From NCBI GenBank assembly GCA_021372355.1, contig JAJFUQ010000099.1, positions 45,712 to 109,711 on the forward strand: a stretch of 64,000 nt of DNA, given 5' to 3'. Origin of the DNA: Nocardiaceae bacterium (GTDB lineage: Bacteria > Actinomycetota > Actinomycetes > Mycobacteriales > Mycobacteriaceae). The position numbers were made by a program, and so were the translations under genes. Below, one piece after another: positions 34,288-43,116 of this stretch. The notes under the pieces are model-generated. The model worked only from the letters and a program-made list of their open reading frames with translations. It ran no database searches and was not told the origin of the DNA. Every line of letters starts with the position of its first letter. Position 1 is the first letter of the stretch.

Positions 34288-34859
34288 TGCTTGCGCAGGA
34301 TGATCTTCATCGTGTCGATCAACCCGTCGACCGGAATCGACGGGTTGATCGAACGGAAGAGCCCGAGTCCCGTGCCGAGCGCCAACAGTGTCAGCGCCGT
34401 TTCGTGGCCGGGGAGTCGCGTGTCGACCCCGCTGGCGTCGATGCCAGCGGCCATGAGATTCACGATGCTGTCGAGGCGGTCGCCGAGGGCGTCCCGGACG
34501 TCGTCGTTCCGTCGCGTATTGCTCACGAATTCGATTTCGAGGCTCGTCCAGCCCGGGTCTCCGATGACGCGGCGGGCCCATTCGTCGAACGCCTTCAGCT
34601 GCAATTCCGGAGTGTCGAGCGCGATGATTCCCATGACTTCTTCGATGCGCTCCGCGCGGACCTCATCGAGGACGGCTGTGCACAGTTCGATCTTGTTCCG
34701 GAAGTTCGAGTAGACCGCGCCCTTCGAGTAGCCGGCGGCGTCGGCAACCTTCTCCAATGACGTCGACGAGTAGCCATCGGCGAAGAACATCTCACGGGCT
34801 GTCGCGAGAAGTTGTTTTCTGGTTTGCGCCTGGCTTTCGGTTCGGCTGAGTCGAGCCAC
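34284..34859 (-). CDS. TetR family regulator next to the patatin operon
   Basis: 191 residues from GTG 34859; the open frame upstream is a shadow of the patatin gene. The helix-turn-helix is SLEKVADAAGYSKGAVYSNF, a common AcrR-like form. The divergent patatin promoter contains a palindrome (34901-34913) that this protein probably binds. Confidence 0.87.
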   Translation of the reverse strand: MARLSRTESQAQTRKQLLATAREMFFADGYSSTSLEKVADAAGYSKGAVYSNFRNKIELCTAVLDEVRAERIEEVMGIIALDTPELQLKAFDEWARRVIGDPGWTSLEIEFVSNTRRNDDVRDALGDRLDSIVNLMAAGIDASGVDTRLPGHETALTLLALGTGLGLFRSINPSIPVDGLIDTMKIILRKH

Positions 34860-34878
34860 GACTCGAATTCTAGAACCG

Positions 34879-34907
34879 TTGACATGCTCTGTGCATCGGA
34901 ATACCGT
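34879..34907 (+). promoter_or_regulatory. Sigma-70-type promoter of the patatin/SDR/monooxygenase operon
   Basis: TTGACA (34879-34884) and TACCGT (34902-34907) are separated by 17 bases. The predicted start of transcription is near 34914, about 20 bases before the ATG at 34933. The -10 box lies inside the palindrome described next. Confidence 0.6.
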
Positions 34908-34916
34908 CGGTATGCC
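34899..34916. promoter_or_regulatory. Operator overlapping the -10 box
   Basis: ATACCG-T-CGGTAT (34901-34913) is a perfect 6-bp inverted repeat; flanking GG/CC pairs extend it with one mismatch. Its overlap with the promoter fits repression by the divergent TetR protein. Confidence 0.6.
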
Positions 34917-34932
34917 AACAAGGGAGTTGCGA

Positions 34933-35850
34933 ATGACCAAACGTGGATTGGTTCTCGGCTGCGGCGGAACCGTCGGCGGTGCCTGGCAGGTCGGTGCGCT
35001 CGCGGCCGTCGAGGAATTCCTCGACTGGGACGCTCGCACGGCCGACGTGATCATCGGGACGTCGGGTGGTTCGACAGCCGCGACGATGCTCGGTGCCGGA
35101 GCGCCCGTGTCGGAGCTGGTCGACGCGCAGTTCGGACGCCCTTCGGCGCGCGAACCGATCCGGACGTTCTTCACCAAGCCCCCGTCCACGATCCCGGCGA
35201 TTCCCTTCGGGCTGCCTTCCTCGGTCGGACTTGCGCTCGGTGGCCTCCGGCGCCGATCGCGCTTGGAGGTCCTCGCGGGACTGGCCCCGGCCGGGCGGAG
35301 CAACCCCGACTTCGTCGACATGCTGGTCGACGGACTGGTCCCGGGCGGCGGCTGGGTCGACCACCCGGCGACCTGGATTGTCGCCGCCGATCTGGCGACG
35401 GGTAAGCGGGTCGCGTTCGGCTCGCCGGGGGCACCGTCGGCTGACATGCGCGATGCGGTTCGCGCCTCGTGGGCGATTCCGGGCTGGTACCCGCCGGTGA
35501 AGATCGACGGGCGCCGCTACATCGACGGTGGCGCGGTGTCGACCGGATCGGCCGACCTTCTCGCGCATCTCGGACTCGATGAAGTCGTCATCGTCGCGCC
35601 GATGGCGTCCCAAGGTGGCGAGTTCGGTCACCGCGCTGAGAACCTCATTCGCACTGCCATGTCGCCCGTCCTGCACCGCGAGGTCAAGCTCCTCGAGGCC
35701 GCCGGGACGCGGGTGATCCGCGTACATCCGACCGTCTCCGAACTCCGGACCATGGGTATGAACTACATGGATCCCCGGCGTCGACTTCCCGCTCTCGAAA
35801 CCGCCCTGGCGAACGTCCCGAACACCCTCCGGAAGGAAGCCCTTCAGTGA
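34933..35850 (+). CDS. Patatin-like phospholipase / acyl hydrolase
   Basis: 305 residues from ATG 34933 with AGGGAG upstream. The oxyanion GCGGTVGGAW, the nucleophile Ser in IGTSGGS and the DGG motif (YIDGGA) form the Ser-Asp dyad of patatins. It should hydrolyse acyl esters or lysophospholipids. First gene of an operon; its stop overlaps the SDR GTG start by four bases. An esterase next to a Baeyer-Villiger gene is typical, since it can cleave the ester product. Confidence 0.88.
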   Translation: MTKRGLVLGCGGTVGGAWQVGALAAVEEFLDWDARTADVIIGTSGGSTAATMLGAGAPVSELVDAQFGRPSAREPIRTFFTKPPSTIPAIPFGLPSSVGLALGGLRRRSRLEVLAGLAPAGRSNPDFVDMLVDGLVPGGGWVDHPATWIVAADLATGKRVAFGSPGAPSADMRDAVRASWAIPGWYPPVKIDGRRYIDGGAVSTGSADLLAHLGLDEVVIVAPMASQGGEFGHRAENLIRTAMSPVLHREVKLLEAAGTRVIRVHPTVSELRTMGMNYMDPRRRLPALETALANVPNTLRKEALQ

Positions 35851-36722
35851 ACCTCCCCAACATTCCCAAGCTTTCGACGAACTACCCGAAGTTCGGGCTT
35901 CGCGGGGCGGTCGTCGTCATCACCGGCGGAGCGCGGGGGATCGGCTACGCGACCGCTCAGGCGTTTGCCAAGCAGGGCGCGCGCGTCGTCATCGGTGATC
36001 TCGACGGCGACGTGGCAAAGGAAGCTGCCCGCAACCTCGGTGCGCTGGCGATGGGCCTCCCGCTCGACGTGACCGACAAGGAATCGTTCGCGGCCTTCGT
36101 TCAGAAGATCCTGCGGTCGGGTCCGGGTATCGACGTCCTGGTCAACAATGCCGGCATCATGCCGCTCGGTGGATTCCTCGACGAGCCCGACGGCCTCAGC
36201 CGCGCGACCATGGATGTCAACGTATTCGGCCAGGTCAACGGCATGCGTCTGGTCCTACCGCACATGATCGAACGCGGCCACGGGCACATCGTCAACGTGG
36301 CGTCGATGCTGGGCAAGCTCGCCGTTCCGGGCGCGGCGGTGTACGTGGCGAGCAAGTTCGCATCGGTCGGGTTGACTGCCGCCGTCCGGGAAGAGTTCGC
36401 CGACACCGGGGTCAGCATCAGTGCGGTGCTGCCCACGGCCGTTCGGACCCGTCTGACGGACGGCGTTCAGCTCGGTCATGGCATGCCGACGGTCGACCCC
36501 GAGGAAATCGCGAAGGCCATCGTCGCGAGCGTCGATTCCCGTGCCGCGGAGATCCCGGTGCCCGGCTATCTGGCGGGATGGGACCTCGTCAATGCCGTGA
36601 CGCCGGAGCCGATCATGCGGTTCGGTCGCCGTCTGCTGGGCGGGCGTCGGGCCCTCGACAAGATCGACTCGACCGCGCGAAGCAACTACGACGCGGCGGT
36701 CAATTCGCAAACACGTCAGTGA
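35847..36722 (+). CDS. Short-chain dehydrogenase/reductase
   Basis: 291 residues from GTG 35847 (GTGA overlap with the patatin gene). The cofactor motif is TGGARGIG, followed by NNAG, and the active site is Ser in NVASM with YVASK. It probably interconverts an alcohol and a ketone with NAD(P)H. It lies 7 bases before monooxygenase 2, so its product may be that enzyme's substrate. Confidence 0.92.
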   Translation: MNLPNIPKLSTNYPKFGLRGAVVVITGGARGIGYATAQAFAKQGARVVIGDLDGDVAKEAARNLGALAMGLPLDVTDKESFAAFVQKILRSGPGIDVLVNNAGIMPLGGFLDEPDGLSRATMDVNVFGQVNGMRLVLPHMIERGHGHIVNVASMLGKLAVPGAAVYVASKFASVGLTAAVREEFADTGVSISAVLPTAVRTRLTDGVQLGHGMPTVDPEEIAKAIVASVDSRAAEIPVPGYLAGWDLVNAVTPEPIMRFGRRLLGGRRALDKIDSTARSNYDAAVNSQTRQ

Positions 36723-36729
36723 GGTCGTG

Positions 36730-38202
36730 ATGTACGAGGCAATCATCGTCGGCGCCGGATTCGGTGGCATGGGGGCCGCGATCCAGCTCAAGCGGATGAA
36801 GATCGACAACATCCTCATCCTCGAACGCGAGGACGGGCTGGGTGGCACCTGGCACGTCAATCGGTATCCCGGTCTCGCCGTCGATATTGCCTCGGTCACC
36901 TACTCGTACTCATTCGAGCCGAATCCCTACTGGTCGCGCATGTACGCACCCGGTCCCGAGCTCAAGAAGTATGCCGAGCACGTCGCCGACAGATACGACC
37001 TGCGACGGCACATGCGCTTCGACGTTGCGGTGGAGCAGGCGATCTGGGACGAGAAGGCCCAGGTCTGGAACGTGCGTCTCGCGAACGGCGAAGTCCTCGT
37101 CGCGCGCTATCTGTTCACTGCGACGGGCTTCCTGTCGCAGCTGAAGGTGCCCGACATTCCAGGTATCGAGACGTTCGCCGGCAAGGTGATCCACTCCGCC
37201 AAATGGGACGACACGTACGAACTTCGGGGCCGCAAGGCGGCGCTCATCGGCACCGGTGCGACGGCGGTGCAGTTGGTTCCCGAGGTCGCCAAGCTGGTCT
37301 CGGAGCTGACGGTTTATCAGCGCACGCCGATCTGGGTCGTGCCGAAGGTCGACGGCCCGATCCCGAAGCCGGTGCAGTTCGCATTCGCGCATGTGCCGTT
37401 CGCCCAAAAGGCGGCGCGCCTCGCCAATTCGGCGTATCTCGAAGCGCTGATGGTCGTCGGAGTTCTGCACTACAAGCAGGCGCGGGCAACGAACAAGGGA
37501 GCCGAACTTCTGGCGCGGGCGCACTTGCGCAATCAGGTGCCGGACCGGGAGCTTCGTCGCAAACTGACGCCGGAGTACTCGTTCGGTTGCAAGCGTCCGA
37601 CGTTTTCGAATGAGTATTACCCGACGTTCAACAAGCGCCACGTCACCTTGGAGACGACCTCGATCGACCACATCGAGCCCGACGGGATCGTCACGGTCGA
37701 CGGTCGCAAGACTCAGATCGACACCCTCATCCTGTGCACGGGATTCGACCTGTGGGACGCGAACTTCCCGGCGTTCGAGATCATTGGACGCAAGGGCCGC
37801 AATCTCGGAAAGTGGTGGCGGGAGAACCGTTTCCAGGCGTACGAGGGCGTGACGGTCCCGTACTTCCCGAACTTCATCAGCCTCAACAGTCCGTACTCGT
37901 ACAACGGCCTGTCGTACTTCTGGACGATCGAGATGCAGATGAAGCACATGGCCCGGTTGTTTGGGGCTATGCGCAAACGCAAGGTGAAGACGTTCGAGAT
38001 CAAGCAGCAGCCGAACGACGAGTTTCTCGAGCGGATGACCGAGAAGCTCGACTCGTCGGTGTTCTACCGCGGAGATTGCTCGGGATCGAACAGCTACTAC
38101 TTCAACCAACACGGTGAGGCGGCGCTGTTGCGTCCGACGCCGACGGCTTCCGGGCTGTGGGAAGCCGGCCGGTTCCCGGTCGACGACTACGCGTACTCCT
38201 AG
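36730..38202 (+). CDS. Baeyer-Villiger-type flavin monooxygenase 2
   Basis: 490 residues from ATG 36730 (GTG 36727 also possible). FAD motif GAGFGGMGA, fingerprint FAGKVIHSAKWDD (FxGxxxHxxxWD) and NADPH motif GTGATAVQL are complete. It is only distantly related to monooxygenase 1 at 31178 by eye, with different N-terminal and C-terminal tails, so it is unlikely to be a recent duplicate. It belongs to the patatin/SDR operon. Confidence 0.9.
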   Translation: MYEAIIVGAGFGGMGAAIQLKRMKIDNILILEREDGLGGTWHVNRYPGLAVDIASVTYSYSFEPNPYWSRMYAPGPELKKYAEHVADRYDLRRHMRFDVAVEQAIWDEKAQVWNVRLANGEVLVARYLFTATGFLSQLKVPDIPGIETFAGKVIHSAKWDDTYELRGRKAALIGTGATAVQLVPEVAKLVSELTVYQRTPIWVVPKVDGPIPKPVQFAFAHVPFAQKAARLANSAYLEALMVVGVLHYKQARATNKGAELLARAHLRNQVPDRELRRKLTPEYSFGCKRPTFSNEYYPTFNKRHVTLETTSIDHIEPDGIVTVDGRKTQIDTLILCTGFDLWDANFPAFEIIGRKGRNLGKWWRENRFQAYEGVTVPYFPNFISLNSPYSYNGLSYFWTIEMQMKHMARLFGAMRKRKVKTFEIKQQPNDEFLERMTEKLDSSVFYRGDCSGSNSYYFNQHGEAALLRPTPTASGLWEAGRFPVDDYAYS

Positions 38203-38211
38203 ACTCCAGCC

Positions 38212-38631
38212 ATGCAGATTCGGATCGTAGGGACGAACCTTCCCGGGCGCGGCTGCGGTCCCTACTCCGACATTCACGTCGGAATGCAGCGCAAGGGCTC
38301 ACCTGTTCAGGTCGACGGGATCGTTCCGGCGGACGCGGAAGCGCCGGTCTGGACCCTCGACTGCACCGTCAAGGGATCGGACGTTCTCGGTCTGCACATC
38401 CAGGGTCGCCCTGGCGCACGGTTCATCTACCTGAACTGGATCGGCCGAGACGGCTCGGGGAGTCATGCGATGTTTCGCCGCGCGAAACTCATGCTCGACG
38501 CCGTCCCAGCCGGCACCTGGGCCTCCGCACTCGAATCCGGGCAGCTCACCGGCACTGTCCACCTCACGGACGCGCGCGGGATGCCCCGTTGCGCGGCGGT
38601 CCGCCCACCCGCCATCGAATGGTCTCTGTAA
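38212..38631 (+). CDS. DUF5990 family protein
   Basis: 139 residues. The conserved start (MQIRIVGTNLPGRGCGPY), HVGMQRKG, the GRPGARFIYLNW segment and FRRAKLMLDAVP are the marks of DUF5990, a small actinobacterial family with no assigned function. It follows the monooxygenase after nine bases, so it is probably the last gene of that operon. Confidence 0.8.
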   Translation: MQIRIVGTNLPGRGCGPYSDIHVGMQRKGSPVQVDGIVPADAEAPVWTLDCTVKGSDVLGLHIQGRPGARFIYLNWIGRDGSGSHAMFRRAKLMLDAVPAGTWASALESGQLTGTVHLTDARGMPRCAAVRPPAIEWSL

Positions 38632-38666
38632 TTGCCCATTGCCAACAGCGGCGTCGCGATGCATGA

Positions 38667-38685
38667 TTCCTACAACATGTAGGAA
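38667..38685. promoter_or_regulatory. Palindromic operator before the MpaB-family gene
   Basis: TTCCTACA-ACA-TGTAGGAA is a perfect 8-bp inverted repeat 16 bases before the GTG start. The TetR gene two places downstream (40009-40614) is the best candidate binder. Confidence 0.65.
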
Positions 38686-38701
38686 ATCTCGGGAGGTTGC
38701 T

Positions 38702-39787
38702 GTGCCGACTCAAAAGGCCACCCTGCGTGACTGGTTGTTCGTGCCGAAGGTCGAACCGGCGGAGGACTACGGGTTCTTCGGGCCGGACTCGGTCGCGTGG
38801 AAGGTGTGGAGCTACCCAACGGGTCTGACGATAGGCTTCCAGCGAGCGGTCGTCATCGAAGAACTCGACCCGGCCCTCGTGGCGTCGGTGAACGAGACGC
38901 ACGCGATCTTCGATAGGCCGCGCACGCGCTATGACCGGACCCTGCGCTACTTCGCGATGGTCATGTTCGGCGATTCGCGCTCGACCTCCAGAGCGGCCGA
39001 TGTGCTGGTCAAGATCCATTCCAAGGGCATCGGCGTCGACCCGGTGACGGGCAAGAACTACGACGCGAACGACCCGCACTCGCAGCTGTGGATTCACCTC
39101 ACCGCCTGGCACTCGATCCTCGTGGCGTACGAGAAGTACGGCCCTGGTCGACTCTCCGACGACGAGGAAGCGCAGTACTGGGAAGAGTGCGCAATCGCTG
39201 CTGAGCTGCAGACCTGCGACCCGGATGACGTGCCGCGAACCCGCGAGGGCATCACCGAGTACTTCGAGCAGATGCGTCCGCAGCTCATCGGATCCGACAT
39301 CGCAAAGAACGCGATGAAGCACCTTCTACGCGCGGACGTCATGCTGCCGCCGATCCCGTTGGTACTGCGGCCGTTCATGTGGATCGTGACGGCGTTCCTG
39401 CGGCGTGGCACGCTCGCGACGATGCCGCGCTGGATGCGGAAGATGTCCGGGCTGCCCACCGGTCGCGTGCTGGACGCGTTGTGCGTGCCGTGGCTCAGCG
39501 CGGGCTTCACCCTCGTCAGCTTCAGCGTTCGGCTCCAGCTGATCCTGCTCCGGCTGATCTCGCCGATGACACTGCCGGTCGCGGCGCCCATGCTCATGGA
39601 CGTCGCGCCGGTGAACAAAGAGGTGCTCACCCCGCGTGAAGCCCAGCAGCGGTACGGCTACGCGCTACCGTCACAGGCGCATATGGAGCTTCGCGAACGT
39701 CAACGAAACCGGGTGTTCGGCGCGCACCAGGCGCCAAGCGACGAAGGCATCCTCGAATCCCAGCCGATCCTCGGCGACATCGCCTGA
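38702..39787 (+). CDS. MpaB-family oxygenase (DUF2236)
   Basis: 361 residues from GTG 38702, with GGGAGG six bases upstream. The RTRYDRTLRYFAMVMFGD segment and the helical body with conserved His and Arg match the DUF2236/MpaB family, related to latex-clearing protein. Family members bind a b-type haem and oxidise terpenoids or polyisoprenes; MpaB itself acts on a farnesyl chain. The substrate here is unknown. A hydrophobic segment (LRPFMWIVTAFL) near residue 225 suggests membrane association. It heads an operon with a small membrane protein and a TetR regulator. Confidence 0.8.
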   Translation: MPTQKATLRDWLFVPKVEPAEDYGFFGPDSVAWKVWSYPTGLTIGFQRAVVIEELDPALVASVNETHAIFDRPRTRYDRTLRYFAMVMFGDSRSTSRAADVLVKIHSKGIGVDPVTGKNYDANDPHSQLWIHLTAWHSILVAYEKYGPGRLSDDEEAQYWEECAIAAELQTCDPDDVPRTREGITEYFEQMRPQLIGSDIAKNAMKHLLRADVMLPPIPLVLRPFMWIVTAFLRRGTLATMPRWMRKMSGLPTGRVLDALCVPWLSAGFTLVSFSVRLQLILLRLISPMTLPVAAPMLMDVAPVNKEVLTPREAQQRYGYALPSQAHMELRERQRNRVFGAHQAPSDEGILESQPILGDIA

Positions 39788-39799
39788 CAGGAGACACAG

Positions 39800-40012
39800 T
39801 TGAAGCGGTTCCTCGACTATCGGATCAGCATCCGCCAGATCATGTACCTGGTCATCGCGATCGGCATCCCGTATTGCCTGATCGGGCTGGTGTGGCTGTT
39901 CACGCACAACAGCCACCTCGAGAATCTCCATGGCCTCGACTGGTTCTTCTCCGTCATCGGCGAGATCATCGCGTGGCCGCCGCTCGTCATCTCGGACATC
40001 ACGCTCCGGTGA
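39800..40012 (+). CDS. Small membrane protein, 70 residues
   Basis: TTG start with CAGGAGA seven bases upstream. It has two hydrophobic segments (IMYLVIAIGIPYCLIGLVWLF and FFSVIGEIIAWPPLVI) with a short polar loop. I know no family. It sits between the MpaB-type oxygenase gene (12-base gap) and the TetR gene (four-base GTGA overlap), so it is part of the same unit and may anchor or assist the oxygenase. Confidence 0.65.
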   Translation: MKRFLDYRISIRQIMYLVIAIGIPYCLIGLVWLFTHNSHLENLHGLDWFFSVIGEIIAWPPLVISDITLR

Positions 40013-40614
40013 AATCGCGCGCAGTCCATCTCGGGCCGGAGCGACGCCGGCCCCTCGTCCTCGACACCGCGTTGGAGATCGCATCCACGGAGGGCATCGC
40101 GAAGGTGACCATGGGGGCCATCGCCGAGCGCATGGGGGTGACGCGTCCCGTTGTCTACGACTGCTTCGCGAGCCGGGGCGAGGTCCTCGAGGCGCTCCTG
40201 GCGCGCGAGCGAGGCGAGCTCCTCGCCAACGTCTTCGGGATGCTGCCACCACCAAAGTCCGGCAGTGTCGAGCAACTCTTCACCGACGGATTCCGTGCAC
40301 TGCTGACGGTCGTCGAGGCGCGGCCGGCGTCGTGGCGCATCATCTTCGGCCTCGACTCCGATGCCGCACTCGCCGAGGCCATTTCGCGCGGTCGCCAGCA
40401 GATTTCCGCGCAGGTTGGTGCGGTCATGATGCCGTTGTTCAAACGGTGGCAGGTGTCGAACCCGGAAGAGACCGGTCCGGTGCTCGTCGAAGTCTTCCTC
40501 GGCATCTGCGAGACGGCAATCCGGATGTTCCTCGCGGAGGGGAGCGAGTGGACGCCGGAAGCGCTGGCCGAGGTGGTCGGTCCGGCGTCGTACCGCGCGC
40601 TTCGCGCGCGCTGA
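40009..40614 (+). CDS. TetR family regulator (HLGPERRRP type)
   Basis: 201 residues from GTG 40009. The DNA-binding domain (MGAIAERMGVTRPVVYDCF) and N-terminal HLGPERRRPLVLDTA are close to the regulator at 27009-27650. It overlaps the small membrane protein gene by four bases and so is co-translated with it. It probably represses the operon through TTCCTACA-N3-TGTAGGAA at 38667-38685. Confidence 0.87.
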   Translation: MKSRAVHLGPERRRPLVLDTALEIASTEGIAKVTMGAIAERMGVTRPVVYDCFASRGEVLEALLARERGELLANVFGMLPPPKSGSVEQLFTDGFRALLTVVEARPASWRIIFGLDSDAALAEAISRGRQQISAQVGAVMMPLFKRWQVSNPEETGPVLVEVFLGICETAIRMFLAEGSEWTPEALAEVVGPASYRALRAR

Positions 40615-40640
40615 CCGCAGCTGTCAGTGACAAGGTGCCG

Positions 40641-41294
40641 GTGACCATCCGGGTTCTCATCGCCGATGACCAGCAGCTTCTGCGTGCTGGCTTCAAGGTG
40701 ATCCTCGACGCGGAGCCGGATATCGAGGTCGTTGCCGAGGCGAATGATGGGGCCGAGGCGGTGCGGCAGGCGCAGCTGGCGAGTCCGGACGTTGTCCTCA
40801 TGGACATTCGAATGCCGAACGTCGACGGTCTCGCCGCGACCGAGCAGTTGATGCGCCTGTGCACGCCACCGAAGGTGGTCGTCCTCACGACATTCGACCT
40901 CAATGAATACGTCTACCGCGCCATTCGCGCAGGTGCGAGTGGCTTTCTGTTGAAGGACGCGCCGTCGTCCCGGCTTGTTGCCGCGGTGCGTGCAGCCGCC
41001 GGTGGCGATTCGCTGATCGAGCCCTCGATCACCAAGCGCATGGTCGAGGCGTTTGCGCCGGCCGCCTCTCCGGCCCTGCCCCATCAACTGTCGAATCTCA
41101 CGAGCCGGGAGACCGATGTGCTACGTCTGTTGGCCCGCGGACGATCGAACGCCGAGATTGCGAGCGAACTCTTCGTTTCCGAGGCAACGGTCAAGACCCA
41201 CGTGGCGAACCTGCTCGCCAAGCTTGGTGTGCGGGACCGGGTGCAGGCGGTGGTTCTCGCCTACGAGACCGGCTTCGCTCGGCGCGACGCGTAG
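40641..41294 (+). CDS. NarL/FixJ-type response regulator
   Basis: 217 residues from GTG 40641. The receiver domain has DD at residues 9-10, the phospho-acceptor Asp55 (VLMDIRMPN) and the Lys in GFLLKDAP. The LuxR helix-turn-helix is at the C-terminus (LTSRETDVLRLLARG, SNAEIASELFVSEATVKTH). It lies before the sensor genes 41411, 41973 and 43117, with a gap of 116 bases. The intact kinase at 43117 is the obvious partner. Confidence 0.9.
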   Translation: MTIRVLIADDQQLLRAGFKVILDAEPDIEVVAEANDGAEAVRQAQLASPDVVLMDIRMPNVDGLAATEQLMRLCTPPKVVVLTTFDLNEYVYRAIRAGASGFLLKDAPSSRLVAAVRAAAGGDSLIEPSITKRMVEAFAPAASPALPHQLSNLTSRETDVLRLLARGRSNAEIASELFVSEATVKTHVANLLAKLGVRDRVQAVVLAYETGFARRDA

Positions 41295-41410
41295 TTCATC
41301 CTTTCGGATGAGGCCGCTCCGAACTATTCGTCCCATTGGCCGAAGAAACAGAATATGTGCAGGTCATAACGTCAATTCAGATCCACACGGAACCCTGAAG
41401 GGACTTGAAG

Positions 41411-41956
41411 ATGAAGACCATTCTCACGGGCGTTCGACCGCTCGACTATGTACTCGCCGTTCTGTTCGTCGTCGCAGGCGCCGGACTGATGCTCGTCAAC
41501 GTGAACGCCAGCCCGGCTGACATGGGCGACCTTGCCAGCCCGATTGAAACGCAGTCGTGGTTGCTCGTGCCGACCTTCGCCCTCGCGATGGTGCCGGTTC
41601 TGTGGCGGAGAGTTAACCCGGCAGCGGCGATCGGAGGCGCTGTCGCACTGATCGGGGTCCACGATCTGATGTTCGGCAGCGTCATTCGCTGCGGCGTCGG
41701 GCTGCCGCTCAGCCTCTTCCTTGCGTACACGGTCGCCCGATACGCGCCGAAAGCACACCTGCTGCCCCTCATGGTCGGGGTTGGCGTCGTCCAGGTCGTC
41801 GTGTTCGTCGACGATTCAGCTGCGGGACTTGAGGCGATGCCGTTCGCGCTGGGACTTGGTGCGATCGCTTTCGGGATCGGCCTGCTGGTTCGCGTGATCA
41901 GCGCGAAAATGGCACGGCGAGAGTCGGCAGGGACTCTCGAACCGGCCTACGTCTGA
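41411..41956 (+). CDS. Kinase-less membrane sensor domain (histidine kinase N-domain homologue)
   Basis: 181 residues from ATG 41411 (TTG 41405 possible), with GAAGGG upstream. It has about five hydrophobic segments and a short cytoplasmic tail. Its sequence parallels the first about 165 residues of the next gene: TGVRPLDYVLAV versus LGVRRLDFVIAA, LMFGSVIRCGVGLPLSLFLA versus ALFGHLTRCGSGLPLAFVLA. So it is a sensor module without HisKA or ATPase domain. It could compete with or modulate the kinases next door. The start is in-frame and well spaced, so it looks like a real gene, not a broken one. Confidence 0.75.
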   Translation: MKTILTGVRPLDYVLAVLFVVAGAGLMLVNVNASPADMGDLASPIETQSWLLVPTFALAMVPVLWRRVNPAAAIGGAVALIGVHDLMFGSVIRCGVGLPLSLFLAYTVARYAPKAHLLPLMVGVGVVQVVVFVDDSAAGLEAMPFALGLGAIAFGIGLLVRVISAKMARRESAGTLEPAYV

Positions 41957-41972
41957 CGGACAGGAAAGAGCG

Positions 41973-43112
41973 ATGGACACGGTCTTGCTTGGCGTGCGTC
42001 GACTCGACTTCGTCATCGCGGCGCCGCTGGTGATACTGGCGGCTCTGCTGGCGTCGATGCAGGTCGGGGCGCCCGTCGGCGTGCCCGATGCGGATGGCAT
42101 CGTCATCGATTCCAACTCGTTCTGGATAGTGCCGCTGTTCGTGATTCCACCGCTCGCGGTGGTGTGGTGGCGGCGCAGCGTCATCGCGGTGACCGCTGTT
42201 GCGACCGCCGTCATGACGCTGCACGATGCGTTGTTCGGTCATCTCACCCGGTGTGGTTCCGGCCTTCCACTCGCGTTCGTGCTCGCGTTCCTGGTGGGCC
42301 TGCAATTGCGCGGACGGGACCTGTGGGTCGGCTACGGGGTGGTCGCGCTACTCAACGTCGCGGTGCTTGCGTTCGATTCGTCGGCGGGTCCGGGCATCCT
42401 TCCGGCCACTCTGGCGATCTCACTCGGTCTCGTCGGCCTCGGCTTCCTCGCGCAATCCCGCACGAAGATGGCGCAGGAGCTCAAGGCGCACAACGCCGAG
42501 TTGCGGCGGTTACGAGACCAGATCGCGGCGCTCGAGGTGTCCGGCGATCGGATGCGGTTGTCTTCCGATCTCGACGCGCTCCTCGACCAGCATCTGACGG
42601 AGCTCGCCGCGATCGCGGACGCGGGTCTCGACGACGATCCTGAGGATGCGCGGCGCCGGCTCGCCGAACTCGAAGAGCGAAGCCGGGACACGCTGGGACG
42701 TATGCGCGAGATCGTCGGCACCCTGCGCGGTGGGGAAGTGGCGTTGTCTCCGGCGCCGTCGGTCATGCAGCTCGATGCGCTGCTGACGCGCGAGGGACGC
42801 CGCAATGCGCGGCTATCGGTCGAGGGCGATCCGCGGGTGCTTCCGCCGAGTGTCGAGTTGTCGGCTTATCGGATCGTCGAGCATCTCCTTGCGGTGCTCG
42901 GCAGCGCCGACGACGAGGCGGTCGATGTGCGGATGACCTTCAGCGACGACGCGCTCGAACTCTCGATCACCGGGCCGCTGAGTCGTGGTGCCGATGTCGA
43001 CCAGGCGGTCTCACGAGCGCGTGAGCGCGCTCGGCTCCAGGACGGGACGCTCGACGTCAAGGTCTCGCGTGGGCACGCGCGGGCGCGAGCTCAGATCCCG
43101 GTCGTGGTCTAG
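41973..43112 (+). CDS. Degenerate histidine kinase (pseudokinase)
   Basis: 379 residues. N-terminal membrane domain of about five segments (residues 1-165), then a dimerisation helix. At the HisKA_3 H-box the expected R-x-A-x-E-L-H-D reads RLSSDLDA, so the phospho-acceptor His is replaced by Asp201. The N-box (YRIVEHLLAVLGSA) lacks the key Asn, and the G-boxes are not recognisable. Autophosphorylation is therefore unlikely. A regulatory role as partner of the intact kinase 43117 is an inference. The next gene starts four bases after its stop. Confidence 0.78.
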   Translation: MDTVLLGVRRLDFVIAAPLVILAALLASMQVGAPVGVPDADGIVIDSNSFWIVPLFVIPPLAVVWWRRSVIAVTAVATAVMTLHDALFGHLTRCGSGLPLAFVLAFLVGLQLRGRDLWVGYGVVALLNVAVLAFDSSAGPGILPATLAISLGLVGLGFLAQSRTKMAQELKAHNAELRRLRDQIAALEVSGDRMRLSSDLDALLDQHLTELAAIADAGLDDDPEDARRRLAELEERSRDTLGRMREIVGTLRGGEVALSPAPSVMQLDALLTREGRRNARLSVEGDPRVLPPSVELSAYRIVEHLLAVLGSADDEAVDVRMTFSDDALELSITGPLSRGADVDQAVSRARERARLQDGTLDVKVSRGHARARAQIPVVV

Positions 43113-43116
43113 CCCC

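Noticed and set aside
34879..34932. TTG start at 34879 for the patatin gene
   Set aside because: The TTG is the -35 hexamer of a well-formed promoter, and the ATG at 34933 has a ribosome binding site.
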